NCBI RefSeq assembly: GCF_000321225.1 | Contig: NW_004451010.1 | Coordinates: 1,839,129 to 1,903,128, forward strand | Length of the DNA: 64,000 nucleotides | Direction of reading: 5' to 3' | Origin: Odobenus rosmarus divergens | Taxonomy: Eukaryota; Chordata; Mammalia; Carnivora; Odobenidae | Shown here: positions 1 to 11,204 of the stretch, in pieces | How the letters are laid out: every line of letters starts with the position of its first letter | Numbering within the stretch: position 1 is the first letter of the stretch | The notes under the pieces: generated by a model | The model's input: the letters and a program-made list of their open reading frames with translations, nothing else | What the model was told of the DNA's origin: nothing | Database searches by the model: none | Made by a program: the position numbers and the translations under genes

Positions 1-140
1 ATGATCGGTGTTTGATGTGGAGGACATGCAGAGCCTCACAGATCCCTCCCTGCTCTCCGGTCCTCCTCCTCCTCACTCCCTCTGCTCACTGTGAGGAAGA
101 GGTAACTGTGTTCATCATGGGTTTCTCTAGACAGACTTAC

Positions 141-252
141 CTGCTCCTGAAAAGCACTAGCTTGCTCCTCAAATCCTGCTGTTCGAAAATAGTTGACGAC
201 ATCCATCACGGCCCAGTCTGCAGGATCCGGCGGCCTCCCATTCTCCATGGAA
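141..252 (-). CDS. SAMD13: SAMD13 coding exon 3 (start of SAM domain)
   Basis: On the minus strand a polypyrimidine stretch ending TTTTGCAG (253-260) precedes this 112-bp exon, and GTAAGT (135-140) follows it. After completing the split Asn codon the exon reads Ser, then [29 protein letters not shown] and ASAFQEQ, ending in phase 0. This matches SAMD13 as I remember it, except Ala where human has Val in the FRT-x-GF stretch. The Trp and the following hydrophobic helix are the first elements of the SAM fold. An in-frame ATG starts the MENGRPP segment but has a weak -3 base, so it is probably internal. The downstream SAM exon is outside the window. Recognition is by sequence recall; a protein search would confirm it. 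Confidence 0.93.
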
Positions 253-639
253 CTGCAAAACACAAACCCAGACACTTGGCATGGCAGAGAGGGCAAGAGT
301 GTGTGGCCTGGCTCACTACTCAGTCTCTTAGGGGCAGGCCCTGGTAAGCTTGCTAGAACCACCGTCCTCTCTTCCCTCAAAGGCCCAGATCCCAGTTTAC
401 CTCTCAGGAACATAATCATTCTTATGTTTCTTGGGTTCAGGACATAATTACTCTTACTGGCTCAGTCATTGTTTTCCTAATAAACCATTAGACCCTTCCT
501 ATGAAGTGCTTCCTCATGAATTGGTTTTTAATCCAGAGATATTAGGAGTGGTTCCATGATTTCTGGCAACTCACAGGATGATACTCATACTCCTGAATTA
601 AGAACACCAGGCCCTGTACAATATGGCCCCCATGTACCT

Positions 640-1110
640 GTCTTTTGCCATCTCCTACCACCTTGCCCATTCCCATCCCCACACATTCTCTCTACAGCTG
701 TGAAATTGCAGAGCTAAAGCCATTCCCCCAAATGCTGTGCCCTTTCACAGTTCTGGGCCTTTGCACGTGCTCTTCCAGCCACTTACAATGCCCCCTCGTC
801 TGTCTCTACTTGACACAATCCACCAGCCTACCTACTTCATCCTAGTTCCCATGCCATCTCCTCTGTGAGGCATTTTCTGGCCCCACCAGAGAACTGTTTT
901 AGTTATAAACTCCTCTGCATTTGAGAACTCCATTCAAACTCCCATTGCAGCATTTTCCACACTGGATTATACTCTCTACTTATTGGACAGTCTTTCCCAT
1001 CAGAGTGGGAGGTGTGGGTTAGGGATACACATCTGGGCCTGAACCATTTTATTATTCTTAGTGTCAAGCATATACTTAGGAACTCAACCAATATTCACAT
1101 GACTAGATGA
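640..1110 (+). repeat. L2 LINE 3' fragment
   Basis: The text follows the L2 3' region: a CTTTGCACGTGCTCTTCC-like motif at about 760, a run of CT-rich sequence, then a decayed tail near 1060-1105 reminiscent of the L2 ending (TTAGGAACTCAACCAATATT in place of the usual AGGCACTCAATAAATATT). It is old and heavily diverged. Boundaries are approximate. Confidence 0.6.
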
Positions 1111-1199
1111 TGATCAAGCATCTGAGAACTTCTATGGGTAATGTGTCTCACTGGATTTAGAAAGGAGGGATAGGAAAATAGAGAAAGAATGGCAAGGAC

Positions 1200-1412
1200 C
1201 TGCCATTACTGCGACTTTGCCTCATTTCTCTTTCAGGAGTATTTGTCTGGATTTCTCTACACCTCATCCAAAGTGATTCTTCCAGAGTGTACATCTAATC
1301 ACATTGCTCCCCTGCTTAAAATCCATCAGAAGCTTTCCATTGCCGTTAAGATGAATTCCAAATAGCTTAACTTGGCTTGGGAAATCCTTCAGAACAAAGC
1401 TCCTGCCAGCTC
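1200..1412 (+). repeat. L2 LINE fragment
   Basis: It has L2-like phrases such as AATCACATTGCTCCCCTGCT followed by AAAATCCATCAGAAGC and a GATGAATTCCAAA segment, which correspond to the part of the L2 3' region just upstream of its end. It abuts the unnamed repeat that follows. Confidence 0.6.
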
Positions 1413-2250
1413 TCCTGCTAGGAATACACTAATGAGCAAACAGACATGGTCCTTACTCTTGTGGACCTACAGTCCTGTGGGGATAGACAATGATCAGTAA
1501 TCATACAACTAAATGCACAGCTGCACATTGTGGTAAGTGCTATGAAGGAGAGGTACATTGTACTATGGCAGTTTAAGGGGCTAGGGGATGCATTCCTGTG
1601 GAAGTTTATCTTGGGGTAAGGTCTAGAAAGCAGCCAGAAGTTAACCGTATGAAATCAGGTGAAGATTATTCCAGGCTCTTGGCAGGAATATATACAGTCA
1701 AGGGAGGCATGCCCGTCTTGGAGGACACACTGAAGATTCTGGATTTTTGTCTATGAGCAATGAAGCTTGCTAAATGGTCTTATGTAAAGGGGGTGACCTG
1801 ATCAGATTTGCATTTTGAAAAAGAGAACTGGAGATGAGCCAGAGGGGAAGAAGGGGTACCAGTGAGAGGTGGCCTTCTCCAGTCATCCACACACGAGATC
1901 ACGGTGATCCAGACTAGAGTGGTGACTATGGACAGGGGGAGGAAGTGTGTGGATTTAAAGGATTTTTAACCAAGAAAATCAGCATGACTTAGTGGTGGAC
2001 TAGACAGAGAGAATGAAGGAGATGGAAGTGTCATGGAACTGGATGGATGGTGGTAATTTCACTTAGATGGCACTGCCAGGTTTAGTTGAATATACTGAAT
2101 TTTGGGTACCATCTACATCCAAGCAGAGATTTAATGTGGGACTGAGTCTGATACTCAAAGCAGATGAGTGGGCTGGAGGTACACATTTGGGAGATAGAAT
2201 TTTTAGACAGTAACTGAAATCTTGGGAGAGGGTGAGAAGAAAATTTGGCC
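1413..2250. repeat. Old interspersed repeat, family not named (copy 1 of several)
   Basis: Word order and short motifs are shared with 25880-26780 and with 42524-43000: a 'bodies in the low hundreds' arrangement of GTCCTTACTC...GTGGACCTACAGTCC, a GGTGACCTGATCAGA motif (about 1791), a GGATGGTGG stretch and repeated GAGATGG words. It resembles the common mammalian repeat that starts like the reverse complement of an L2 3' end. I could not assign a family with certainty. Confidence 0.45.
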
Positions 2251-2279
2251 TAGAACAAAGCATGGGCGGGAGGTTCAAC

Positions 2280-4344
2280 ATGCTAGTGAAAGTTGAAAGG
2301 CTTCATGTTACTTTTAATGGAAATGAAATTGCCCAGACTCTGACGATTCCTGAAAACCTTCAAACATCCAAAAGTCAAGGGACTAGCTGTATCTCTGCCT
2401 CACCCCCAGCATAACGTTTTGCTCATAGTAGGAACTTAAAACATTTGATTAAAAAACTTCTGTCCTAGCTCAAGACAAGAGAACCTTTAATCAATGGCAC
2501 ACAGGATCAATGATTTATCAACACAACATTTAATTGAAAGGCAATGCTTACTAGCTAATAGTGTTTTCCCTTTGGAGCTTAGAGATTGTGAATCTATAAA
2601 CACTGCATGCCCATGTACACATGCACTCATATATACGCATGCTTACTACACACGCACACACACACACACACACACAACTTCTTACCATTTAACAGGTAAT
2701 ATACAGGGGGAAAAAACTATTTTCACCCTAACATTGCCAAATATTAACTATGTATTTTAAAGTCAAAGTTAAATGGGTTTTTAAAAATTTTGAAAAGTCT
2801 GTCCTTGAAGGACTAAGAGAAAAGTATGTTCTAATCTTTACATGAGGACTCGACATTCTTTAACTCCCATCACCATGTAATGGCAGTTATATTTGCAATT
2901 CCCACATTAAAGAAGACCTGAGAATGTATCCCCAAAAGCGTGAGCTTAAAATACAAGACTGCCATATTAAATTTTTTGTTGACAGTAGTCCCAGCAAAGG
3001 CTCTGGAAAAACGTGCTGGCTGTAAATGTCTTCTCCTATTTATCTGAATATGGATTTCTTAGGAAACTTGACTTTCCATTAAAGGTATTTTTAATTAATT
3101 GGGCCAACTTCTAAAATGTATGCCACATTTAAAATCAGGTATATTTTCCTATATTATAGTTTGCTCCTTTATAAAAGTCAAATAGACCTAAGGGAAGAAG
3201 ACACTTAAAACTTTGTATTTCAGTATGAGTTATCTGATTTGAATTTGATTTTTTTTTTACAAAACCCTAACTCATTCATTAGAGTCATGTTTATCTACTT
3301 AGCAGTTTAGGGAACAATTTGGCAATTTTGTGGTTTTTTGAGATTATCGTTCTCTTAAAGTGCCAGTGTTTTAAAATAGCATGCTTGTAATTTTACACAC
3401 TTTTGTGATGGAGTGCTGTTTGTTATATAATTTTGACTTGGATTCTTTCCATTTGCATTTGTTTATGTAATTTCAGGAGGAATACTGAACATCTGAGTCC
3501 TGGATGATACTGATAAACTAATAATTGCAGAGGTTTTAAAAAAATAAAAAAATAAAAAAAAATTATCCACATGCTGGGATTTTTTCCATCATCCCATTAA
3601 CATAGGCAATCATGAGCTGACACTGGGCAGTTCCTTTAAGGTACCATTTTCCTTCCCTCTCTTGCTTAAGGTGGGTTCGAAGAATGTTTAGAAAGGAGTT
3701 CATTGTTCTAGCAAATCCTTTAAGTTTCCTAATCAGCTCACTTCTAGCAGTGAGCAGAGAGTCTCATCGGATATACTTTTAAGTGCCCCAGAAAACATCT
3801 GAATTCACTCTCCCTGTGGCAGACTTCAATTAACTGCCTTTCCTCATAAAGAATAGTTATCTAATTGTAATAACAAATTATGCTACATTGTAATTTTAGG
3901 ATAGGAGGTTTTCCTGATTCTTATTCCACTGGGATAGGACATCATCACTTCCATAATTGTGAACTATTCTTGAGTATCAGCAATGCGGCAGAGGACAAAG
4001 ATGTCACAATACTGCTGACAGTGTATAGCATGAGGAAGAGGAGCAATGGAAAACCAGGCGCTCTCTCATATTTAGGGTAAGGAGACCCATGCAGAAGAAA
4101 TGAGGAGCATGAAACCAATCAGTGCATTTAGTGACTGATCCACCCTAAGTTTAGGCTTGAGAGCAAAAAACCCCTAAATAACGTAGAAGACAAATCACAG
4201 TGTTAGACTACTCACATCCCGAGAGGAGAAACCTGTCTATCTTCATCTCTTCAGCTCTCCTGCACCTAGTGCAGGTCTCAGGTGCATTGCTGATGAACAG
4301 CAAAGCTCTGTTATGTCAGTGGACTAAGAACCAGAGAGTATGTA
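2280..4344. other. Intronic DNA with no recognised element apart from the (CA)n run
   Basis: Mostly AT-rich single-copy sequence. The stretch around 3010-3200 has few simple repeats and could be conserved non-coding DNA, but that cannot be judged from one species. An A-rich patch of AAAAATAAAA type lies at 3535-3562. I see no exon with matching splice sites and no tRNA-like fold. Confidence 0.5.
2646..2678. repeat. (CA)n microsatellite
   Basis: A short CA dinucleotide run with one ACG interruption near its left side. It is likely length-polymorphic. Confidence 0.9.
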
Positions 4345-4545
4345 GAGTCTACAATATGCTTTTCATACATTTCCTATTATCAGCCTTCTAACTCCTTGTC
4401 AACTGGCTACTGTAACCTGTATTTAGGAAAACTAAAGCTCAGAAAGGTTAAGAAACTCACCCCAAACCACATAGTAGATAAAGCCAGGATTGGATTCCAT
4501 ATACACTTGCTTCCAAATCTATGCTTTTCCACTCAACTCCTTGAT
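4345..4545 (-). repeat. MIR SINE fragment
   Basis: The antisense MIR order is visible: a CATTTCCTATTATCAG-like start, then GGAAAACTAAAGCTCAGAAA, GGTTAAGAAACTCACCCC and CACATAGTAGATAAAGCCAG (the MIR 'gaggaaactgaggc ... cacagctagtaagtggcagagcc' equivalents), then a GGATTGGATTCC segment. Confidence 0.75.
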
Positions 4546-4700
4546 ACCACAAATATTTACTTCAAGCCTACCGACTTCTCAGTCCAGGGTTCGATGCAGG
4601 GTTATGAGGATAGGAATGCATAGTCCTTGCCCTCAAAGAGCTAGCAATCTGGTGAGGGAAGCAAACATGTAAACAGCTACCTCTAAGTAGTACTCGAACT
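4546..4700. repeat. Old repeat fragment (L2-like antisense start)
   Basis: Begins ACAAATATTTACTTCAAGCC and continues to TCCTTGCCCTCAAAGAGCTA, GCAATCTGGTGAGG and GCAAACATGTAAACA. This is the ancient 'caaatatttattgagc ... ccctgccctcatggagctt' arrangement, here only about 150 bp. Confidence 0.45.
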
Positions 4701-7700
4701 GAGGGCTGCACAACTGTTACTGAGGACGCAACTGCTGGAGGGCCCAGAAGGTTCTGCCTGATACACCTCAGGATCTTCAACAGCGATTTTGAAACGCGTC
4801 TATTGCTCCAAACACATCCTAAGTTAGGCCTTGAGGGGGGATGTCTTGCAGAGGTAGGTACATGCAGGCACATGTCACTTCAAGGTTGTTTATGATAAAG
4901 TATGATGAATAATTTCACTGGGGTTCCAGTGGTTTTGGTAACAGTTTTAAGGAGACAACTGGCGATGATCAAGGGCAACATGAAAGTGGGAGCTGGGGGT
5001 AGGGGCGGAGCGCTGAGGCCACATGAAATTATGAGTACATTTCAGAGGATGGATTAAGTGTCATCCTTCCCCACTGGGAAAGCCATACGTCTCCTAAAGG
5101 ACTGCTATTCGTAACCAAACTGAGACACTTTTTTCCCTTTTAAATGGACCATCCTCTCCAAATCTTTTCTTATAACTTGTGCATGTCAAGTTCCAGAAGG
5201 AATTTAAATGGCACTGTTCAAAACACCTCCCAGATGGTGGTTCCCATTGTGGCTACTAATTTTGCACCAATGAAATGAGATGGCAGATATAAAATGATAA
5301 TCCATTATCATTTGATACTTGTTATTCACTATCATCATAGCAAAAATGTTTCTTAAAATATGATATATAAAGATGATAAATTCATGAATATTTTTCCAGG
5401 TATGGGATATATATATGTATGTATTTTAACTTATTACAAAAAACTAGCAAGAAATGAAGGGCAGAATTTATCTATGATCCCATCACTTAATCAAATCAAT
5501 GTTTCATTTAACCCAGTCACCATTTAGTCCCTGTGCATTTGGGTTAAGTACATCGTATTATTGATAAAAATTATATCATGCATGGATAATTCACACTGGG
5601 AAACAATTATCCCTTAATTAAACAATCACCTCACTTTTAAAGAGAGCTAGAGACATAATAATTGGGACAGAAATGCAATAAATAACAAATTTGGCAGGTA
5701 CATGCAGATGGAGACCTTATTGTGAGTGTTTTTCATGTTGACATATTATAATTTTAAGCACTAGCAGCAGAAGTCTCCATTTCCCCTTTACACATTAATG
5801 AAGGCGGGTGGAACATAGTTGAAACCCTTTCTCAGAACCTAGCACGTGTATAGTTTTTAGTACGATATTCTAGATTTTGAGGGTTGATCAGACCAAAAGG
5901 AAACTGTAGATAAATGTAATCCACATGAGATTTCAAAAACCCCATTATACTCATTAATTGCATTTCTGCTTTAAAGTTCACAGCAAAAGTTATTTTAGAC
6001 ACTAGTTAATACATTATAGTGATATATTTATCACATTACTCTTTTTATAAAGGTAATTCTCAATGTTACTTATGTTTCCACTCAGAAATGCATTCTAATT
6101 TTGTAGTGCCTTGATCTTTAGAACTTATTTTCAAAATTAAATTAAATTACTCTTTGCCCATATCTTAGAACAGCCTTTGGCTAAAAGCAATATAATTCTG
6201 ATTGTAATAAATTAATATTGATTTTTTTTTTTTTTGCCTATGACATATCTAACAATGAAGCAATTAAATGAGCTCTATTCCTTTCTTCCTCTCCCTTCAA
6301 CCAAACTAGCAGGATTCTGGCTAAAAGGCAGGCTAAAAAGAGAAAAGATGATTCAAAGTTTCTTGACAGTACATTTTTCATTTTTTAATACTCTGATAAA
6401 TAAGAGTTGACTGCATTTAGCTGCAGCATACTCAAGCAATGAAAGCACTAAAAAAGCAAATAATTCTTCAAGCCTTTGGTATATTTCAAATTCTTTAGCT
6501 TGGCATTCACAAATTTGATTCAAACATAATTTTCCAGGCTTATTTCCCATTCTAAGTTTGTACTGAAATCCAACTGGGCAACATCCTGGATTTTCCCATA
6601 TCCACAGCTTGGTTATGCTGTTCAGAGCTCCATTGGTTCAGCTTCCAAAGATCAGAACCCTACTCATTTTTAAAAGGTACTGGTTAAAAGTCCTGTTCCT
6701 AATATGCCCAATCTTTTGTTCCAACATTAATTTTAATTTGCTTACTATAAGCCAGGCATCTGATGAGCCATGGGAACTCATCGTCTAGCGAAGGGGAAAA
6801 TCTCAACTCCGCTAAATGATAAAAAAGGTTATGGTTATGTGTGTCCCCTGCCTTATTCCAAAAAGTGGTTAAGGAGGAGGAGGAATTGAGAGATGGAAGA
6901 AGGAGAGCAGAGGAGTAAGAGTCACTATGGCAAGGTGAGTCAGGCTGTGCTAGGTACGTAGAGAGGCTTCGGAGCCCTGAATCAGAAGAAACACCAGGAG
7001 CAGGTCCCAGGGACAGACAGACATCTTCCTGCATTTCTTTCCTCTGTAATAGATACCTTCCTTCAGGCTGATGGCTCTCCTCTGAAATCACATGGCACTC
7101 TGTCTTTGACATATCTCTGCTGGTAATGTCTCCCCAACACTCCACCCCATCTTTCTGAAAACAAGGGATTTCTCTAACTGCCTCTTTCCCTACCTGTTCT
7201 CAACTTTGTAGTGCAAAAAAAGACCTCTGAACAAGTGTAAATAAGGACACTCCTCTCAAGAGGATTCAATGAATTAACTTTTTATTCACTATGAGATCCA
7301 AGTCATGCCAAAATTCAGGCTAAACACAGACACGCGTATATTTCATATCTCAATCAAAACTAAAGACAACTGTGCAAACACCACCTGGATAGCTTTCCCT
7401 CCCTGCTCTGAGCCACGGCACAGTGGTCACTATTCCAAAGGACTTAGATGTGGCTTTATTGCTTAGACAAACTCGGTTTTCCTTCTGTAGGGATATCAGT
7501 AGCGTGCCGGAAACTATGTAGAAAACAGCAACCATTCAGGGCTGATAATGTATAAAACATATATAATGCATATTTACGAATTTTGCTGGATTTGATGAAA
7601 CTCCTGTTGTTTTCATGTTTTGAATGATATGCTTGGCTGACACTATGGTCTTATGCATTTTACTCTTTCGAAATGTACACTTCTTTAAGGTAGTCATTTG

Positions 7701-7796
7701 CAATGGACATGACGGTACAAATCAAAACAATAAACAGACTCAATTCTTAAGTTATCATTTAAGGGAATAATGAAATATTTATCATAAGGCCATATG
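4701..7796. other. Intronic single-copy DNA, no recognised gene or repeat
   Basis: AT-rich throughout, with short homopolymers (for example T-run at 6222-6235). A minus-strand open frame of 148 codons at 6699-7145 has no recognisable protein and no splice or retrocopy context, so I treat it as chance. The 5580-5650 stretch, rich in TTAATTA-type words, could be a homeodomain-rich conserved element; this is only a guess. Confidence 0.45.
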
Positions 7797-8172
7797 ACAA
7801 AAGTGAATTGTGCCCCCACCCCAACCAATTCATATAGTGAAACCCTACCCCTTGATGTGATTGCATTTAGAGACAGGGCTTTTAGGAGATAGGACAATTA
7901 AGGTTAAATGAGGTCATAGGGGTGGGATCCTAATCCAATATGATTGGTGGTCTTATAAGAGCCAGCATGCACATACCGCAGGAAGTCCATGTAAAGACCT
8001 AGTGAGAACGTGACCATCTACAAGCCAGAAAGACAGCTCTTATCAGGAACCGAATCTGCTGGTACCTTGATCTTGGACTTCCCCATTTCCAAAACTGTGA
8101 GTAATAAATTTCTGTTGTTTAAACCACCCAGTCTATGGTATTTTGTTATGGCTGCCTGAGCCAATATGGTAT
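7797..8172 (+). repeat. MaLR-type (MLT1-like) LTR
   Basis: Shows the family's usual order: GTGAATTGTGCCCCCACC, then GATGTGATTGCATTTAGAGA, GGTTAAATGAGGTCATAGG, CCTAATCCAATATGATTGGT with CTTATAAGAG, and near the end AATAAATTTCTGTTGTTTAA with CCACCCAGTCTATGGTATTT. It is a decayed solo LTR of an ancient endogenous retrovirus-like element (ERVL-MaLR). No coding part remains. Confidence 0.8.
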
Positions 8173-9521
8173 ATATCAGAGTGAACAGATTACTATAAAA
8201 TATTAAGGAATAAATTTTACCTCCACTAAGAAAAAGAAAACTGTACCAGTTACAAGTATCACGTTTAATTCCTATATATCTTCTGCATTCAAAAAACCAT
8301 ATAGCACCCTAACTTATCCTACCAAACGTATCTGCAGAAGAGTTATAACATCATAACCTGATTAGAAAGGTTATTTTTCAAGTTTGAATTATGGACTCAG
8401 TTTACCTCCCCTCCCCTCCTATTCTTTTCTTCTTCTTCCTTCCTTCCTTCCTTCCCTCCTTCCCTCCCTCCCTCCTTTCCTTCTTTCTTTCCTAACAAAC
8501 CATTAAGAGGCATTTGGTATTTAGCCACTTAAAATGTTTTGGGAGTTTTATTTCCCTTGCTTTTAGTATAGAGATAATCTTACCATTATGATCACCTGCC
8601 TGTTCCAGATTGCTGTTCCCTGAAAAGAACATCATGGTGGGAACCATCATTCATTGCATTCAGGTAGAGTCAAGCGGTGTGGTTGTGGGTCTGGGAAAGG
8701 TGGACAGAACAGATGAGGGGGGCCTGATGGGGAGAGAGTACCTAGGAACTACCTAGCAGCTGGATACAATTCCCTCACTGCTTTCAAATAACATCCATTT
8801 AAGGACTGCTGATTATTTATGCAGCACCACAAAAGGACAGGAGTAAATGAGCAAAAGCCGAAACCCAGTGATCAGACACACAATTATTTCTATCAGTTTC
8901 CTCTTCTTCCTTCACTAAGGCACCAGGCAAGTGTTCCAGGCAAGTAACCAAGTATCCTATATCCCATGAAGTTCTTTATTTAACCCTAGATGTGACTGCT
9001 TCCCTTAGAGATGGAGACCTGACTGGTGGATTGTTGTACCCATAAGTATTGTTAGACTTTTTTTTTAATGAGGTTAAATAATAATAGCCATTGTTATTAC
9101 TGTTATATGAAAAGTCTCTTTGATAATTCCACAATAAGGTCAGCATTTTGAAATTCTAACAATGCTAATAATAATTTCTAACTCTAATATTTTACTTCTA
9201 CCATTCACCTGCTAACCCTCTAATTCACACGGGCAAGAACTTAATGCTTAGCTTAATAGTTACTACAGTTAAAAAAAAATAGTTACTACAGTTAACAGCC
9301 TCTCAAAAGTTAGTTTTACACTATTAAAGCAAGTTAAAAATTTTATAGCACCTGTTACAAAGAAAAGTATCACATTACTAATTTAGTTCCAAAATTAAAA
9401 AAAAAAAAAGTCTTTCTTCAAAATGAAACCATACACTGAGTGCAAAGGCAGAGGATATGGTGAGATATGGATGCAAAAAAAGACATGACATTAATAAGAA
9501 ACAGCTTCTTTTGAAAGTCCT
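8172..9521. other. Intronic DNA with a pyrimidine-rich repeat
   Basis: Holds an interrupted (TTCC)n/(TCCC)n tract at about 8403-8493. A short direct duplication of AATAGTTACTACAGTTA sits at about 9255-9295, split by an A-run. The rest is unassigned intronic sequence. Confidence 0.6.
8403..8493. repeat. (TTCC)n / (TCCC)n microsatellite
   Basis: An uninterrupted pyrimidine tract of about 90 bases made of TTC, TTCC and TCCC units. On the transcribed (minus) strand of SAMD13 it is polypurine. Confidence 0.85.
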
Positions 9522-9717
9522 GTGGCACCTTGGTGGCTCAGTTAATTAAGCATCTGCCTTCAGCTCAGGTCATGATCCCAGGGTCCTGGGATGGAGCCCA
9601 CGTTGGGCTCCCTGCTCAGCGGGGAGTCTGCTTCTCCCTCTGCTCCTCCCCGAATTAGTGCTCTCCTTTTCTCTCTCAAATAAATAAATAAAATCTTAAA
9701 AAAAGAAAGAAAGAACA
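9522..9717 (+). repeat. CanSINE (tRNA-Lys derived)
   Basis: Head GTGGCACCTTGGTGGCTCAG carries the A box; the CAGGTCATGATCCCAGG part, the CTCCCTGCTCAGCGGGGAG hairpin and a TCTC-rich body follow. The tail contains AATAAATAAATAAAATC and A-rich sequence. It is flanked by an 8-bp direct repeat AAAGTCCT (9514-9521 and 9718-9725). Confidence 0.93.
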
Positions 9718-10591
9718 AAAGTCCTTACTAAACATTGCTACTGTGAGTTTTCTATTGCAGTAGAGCTTCCCCACTGAGGGGTGAGGGGCATGGTGGTGGT
9801 AGAGAAATAAACTGCTTCCTGTTGAAAAGCTGCTAACTTATTATAAGCATCTATTGTGTGGGAGCATTGGTTCCTCCTCTAACCTAGAAGAAAAAGAAAG
9901 AAGGAAAAAAAGTCCCACTGTTGAAAAAGGGAGGAAGACTAAGTGAATGGCAAAATAAATAAATAAATTAATTAATTAATTAAAAAATATATATATTTGA
10001 CATTGAATACTCGTGATTTGTACAGATAGGCACATACATGTAAAATACCTAGAATTTTTTTTTTAGAATTTAGTAAAAATTCTAACATTGATCTAACATG
10101 TCCAAACATAGATCAATGGTAAGAGTGTCATGTAACAAGATTTATGATTAATCCAAAATCTGTGCATCTACAATCCACAAAAACAGAATACTATAATCCC
10201 ACTTGTTCAAGAAAAGCTTATTTTATGTGTCCTTTGAATATATGTGTACATTCTTGTGTGTGTATGTATGTGTATATTCTTGAATACATGTGTACATTCT
10301 TGTATTTATGACCATGTGTATACCTATGGACACAGAAAGTATTTGTATACAAACTGTCTACAGGGATATAGTCCAAACTATTAAAATGGCTCCCTCTTAG
10401 TTATTTAGTTAGTTATTTTTAAACGTAATAAACACCCAGTAACCCACCAGGCAAAATAAAAGTTAGGATCTTGACAATAACTACATCTCTTCCCCCTCAT
10501 TCCCCTGACCTGAGGTAATCATCATCCTGTTTCATATTCATGTAACCTTTCTCCTGGTACAGGTGTGCAAGAGCTTTACCTGGCTATATAT
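9718..10591. other. Intronic DNA; AT-rich, one possible old L1 scrap
   Basis: An AAAT/TTAA simple-repeat patch lies at about 9953-10000. A TG/TA-rich patch with repeated GTACATTCTTG occurs at 10244-10300. Around 10430-10530 the words ACACCCAGTAACCCACC and TCATCATCCTG resemble an old L1 3' fragment, but support is weak. Confidence 0.4.
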
Positions 10592-10745
10592 ACCTGTGCA
10601 ATATGGTAACCACTGGTCGCATGAGGCTATCAGGCATTTAATATTTGACTGAGGAACTGAATTATTAATTGCATTCAATTTTCATTTGTTTAAGTGTAAA
10701 AATTTGAACAGATATAAAATACATTTCTGGTTAAACACACTCCAC
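10592..10745. repeat. Old non-autonomous DNA transposon fragment
   Basis: CAATATGGTAACCACTGGTC, then GAGGCTATC and TTTGACTGAGGAACTGAATT match the same terminal-repeat element that surrounds the L1 at 13.3-17.2 kb ('ccaatacggtagccactagccacatgtggct ... ctgaggaactgaatt'). Only one half is present. Confidence 0.5.
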
Positions 10746-11204
10746 TGTTTTGGTGTGACAACATTTCACTTTTACTGCTGCATCACCTAGGCTAATTTGT
10801 TGAAGTTTTTCTATTAGATGCATGTGTCCTCTCTAGTATTACACATAAACACATGGCCAATCCAGTTGGTATCAACTGATTGATTCAGTTCAAATTATGT
10901 TTTCCTACATACCCATGTAACACTGTAATGGGTTTGATGTAGACAGCTCAAGTTATAGGAATCTCTTTGTATGTCATAAGTGGTAATTAAGTTGACATTC
11001 TTAACATTTTAATTATAATAAATAATTTTTTAGTTAAAATAAGTATGGATAAATTTTAAAGTTTAAAAAGGTAGCAAACTACTGATGCAGAATTGAGAAG
11101 AGATGCAGAAGCTAGTACTAGAACCAGAACAGTAAAGAAAAAAGGAGGCTGGAAAAAAAAAAAGAAAAAGAAAAAAGGAGGCTGGCTGAAAGTATATTGG
11201 AAAT
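10746..11204. other. Intronic AT-rich DNA with an A-rich direct duplication
   Basis: The word AAAGGAGGCTGG occurs twice (about 11142 and 11172), separated by an A/G-rich run. This immediately precedes the hAT-like relic. No gene is visible. Confidence 0.5.

Noticed and set aside
6699..7145. 148-codon minus-strand open frame in intron 2
   Set aside because: No known motif, no splice context, lies in SAMD13 intron sequence. Treated as chance.
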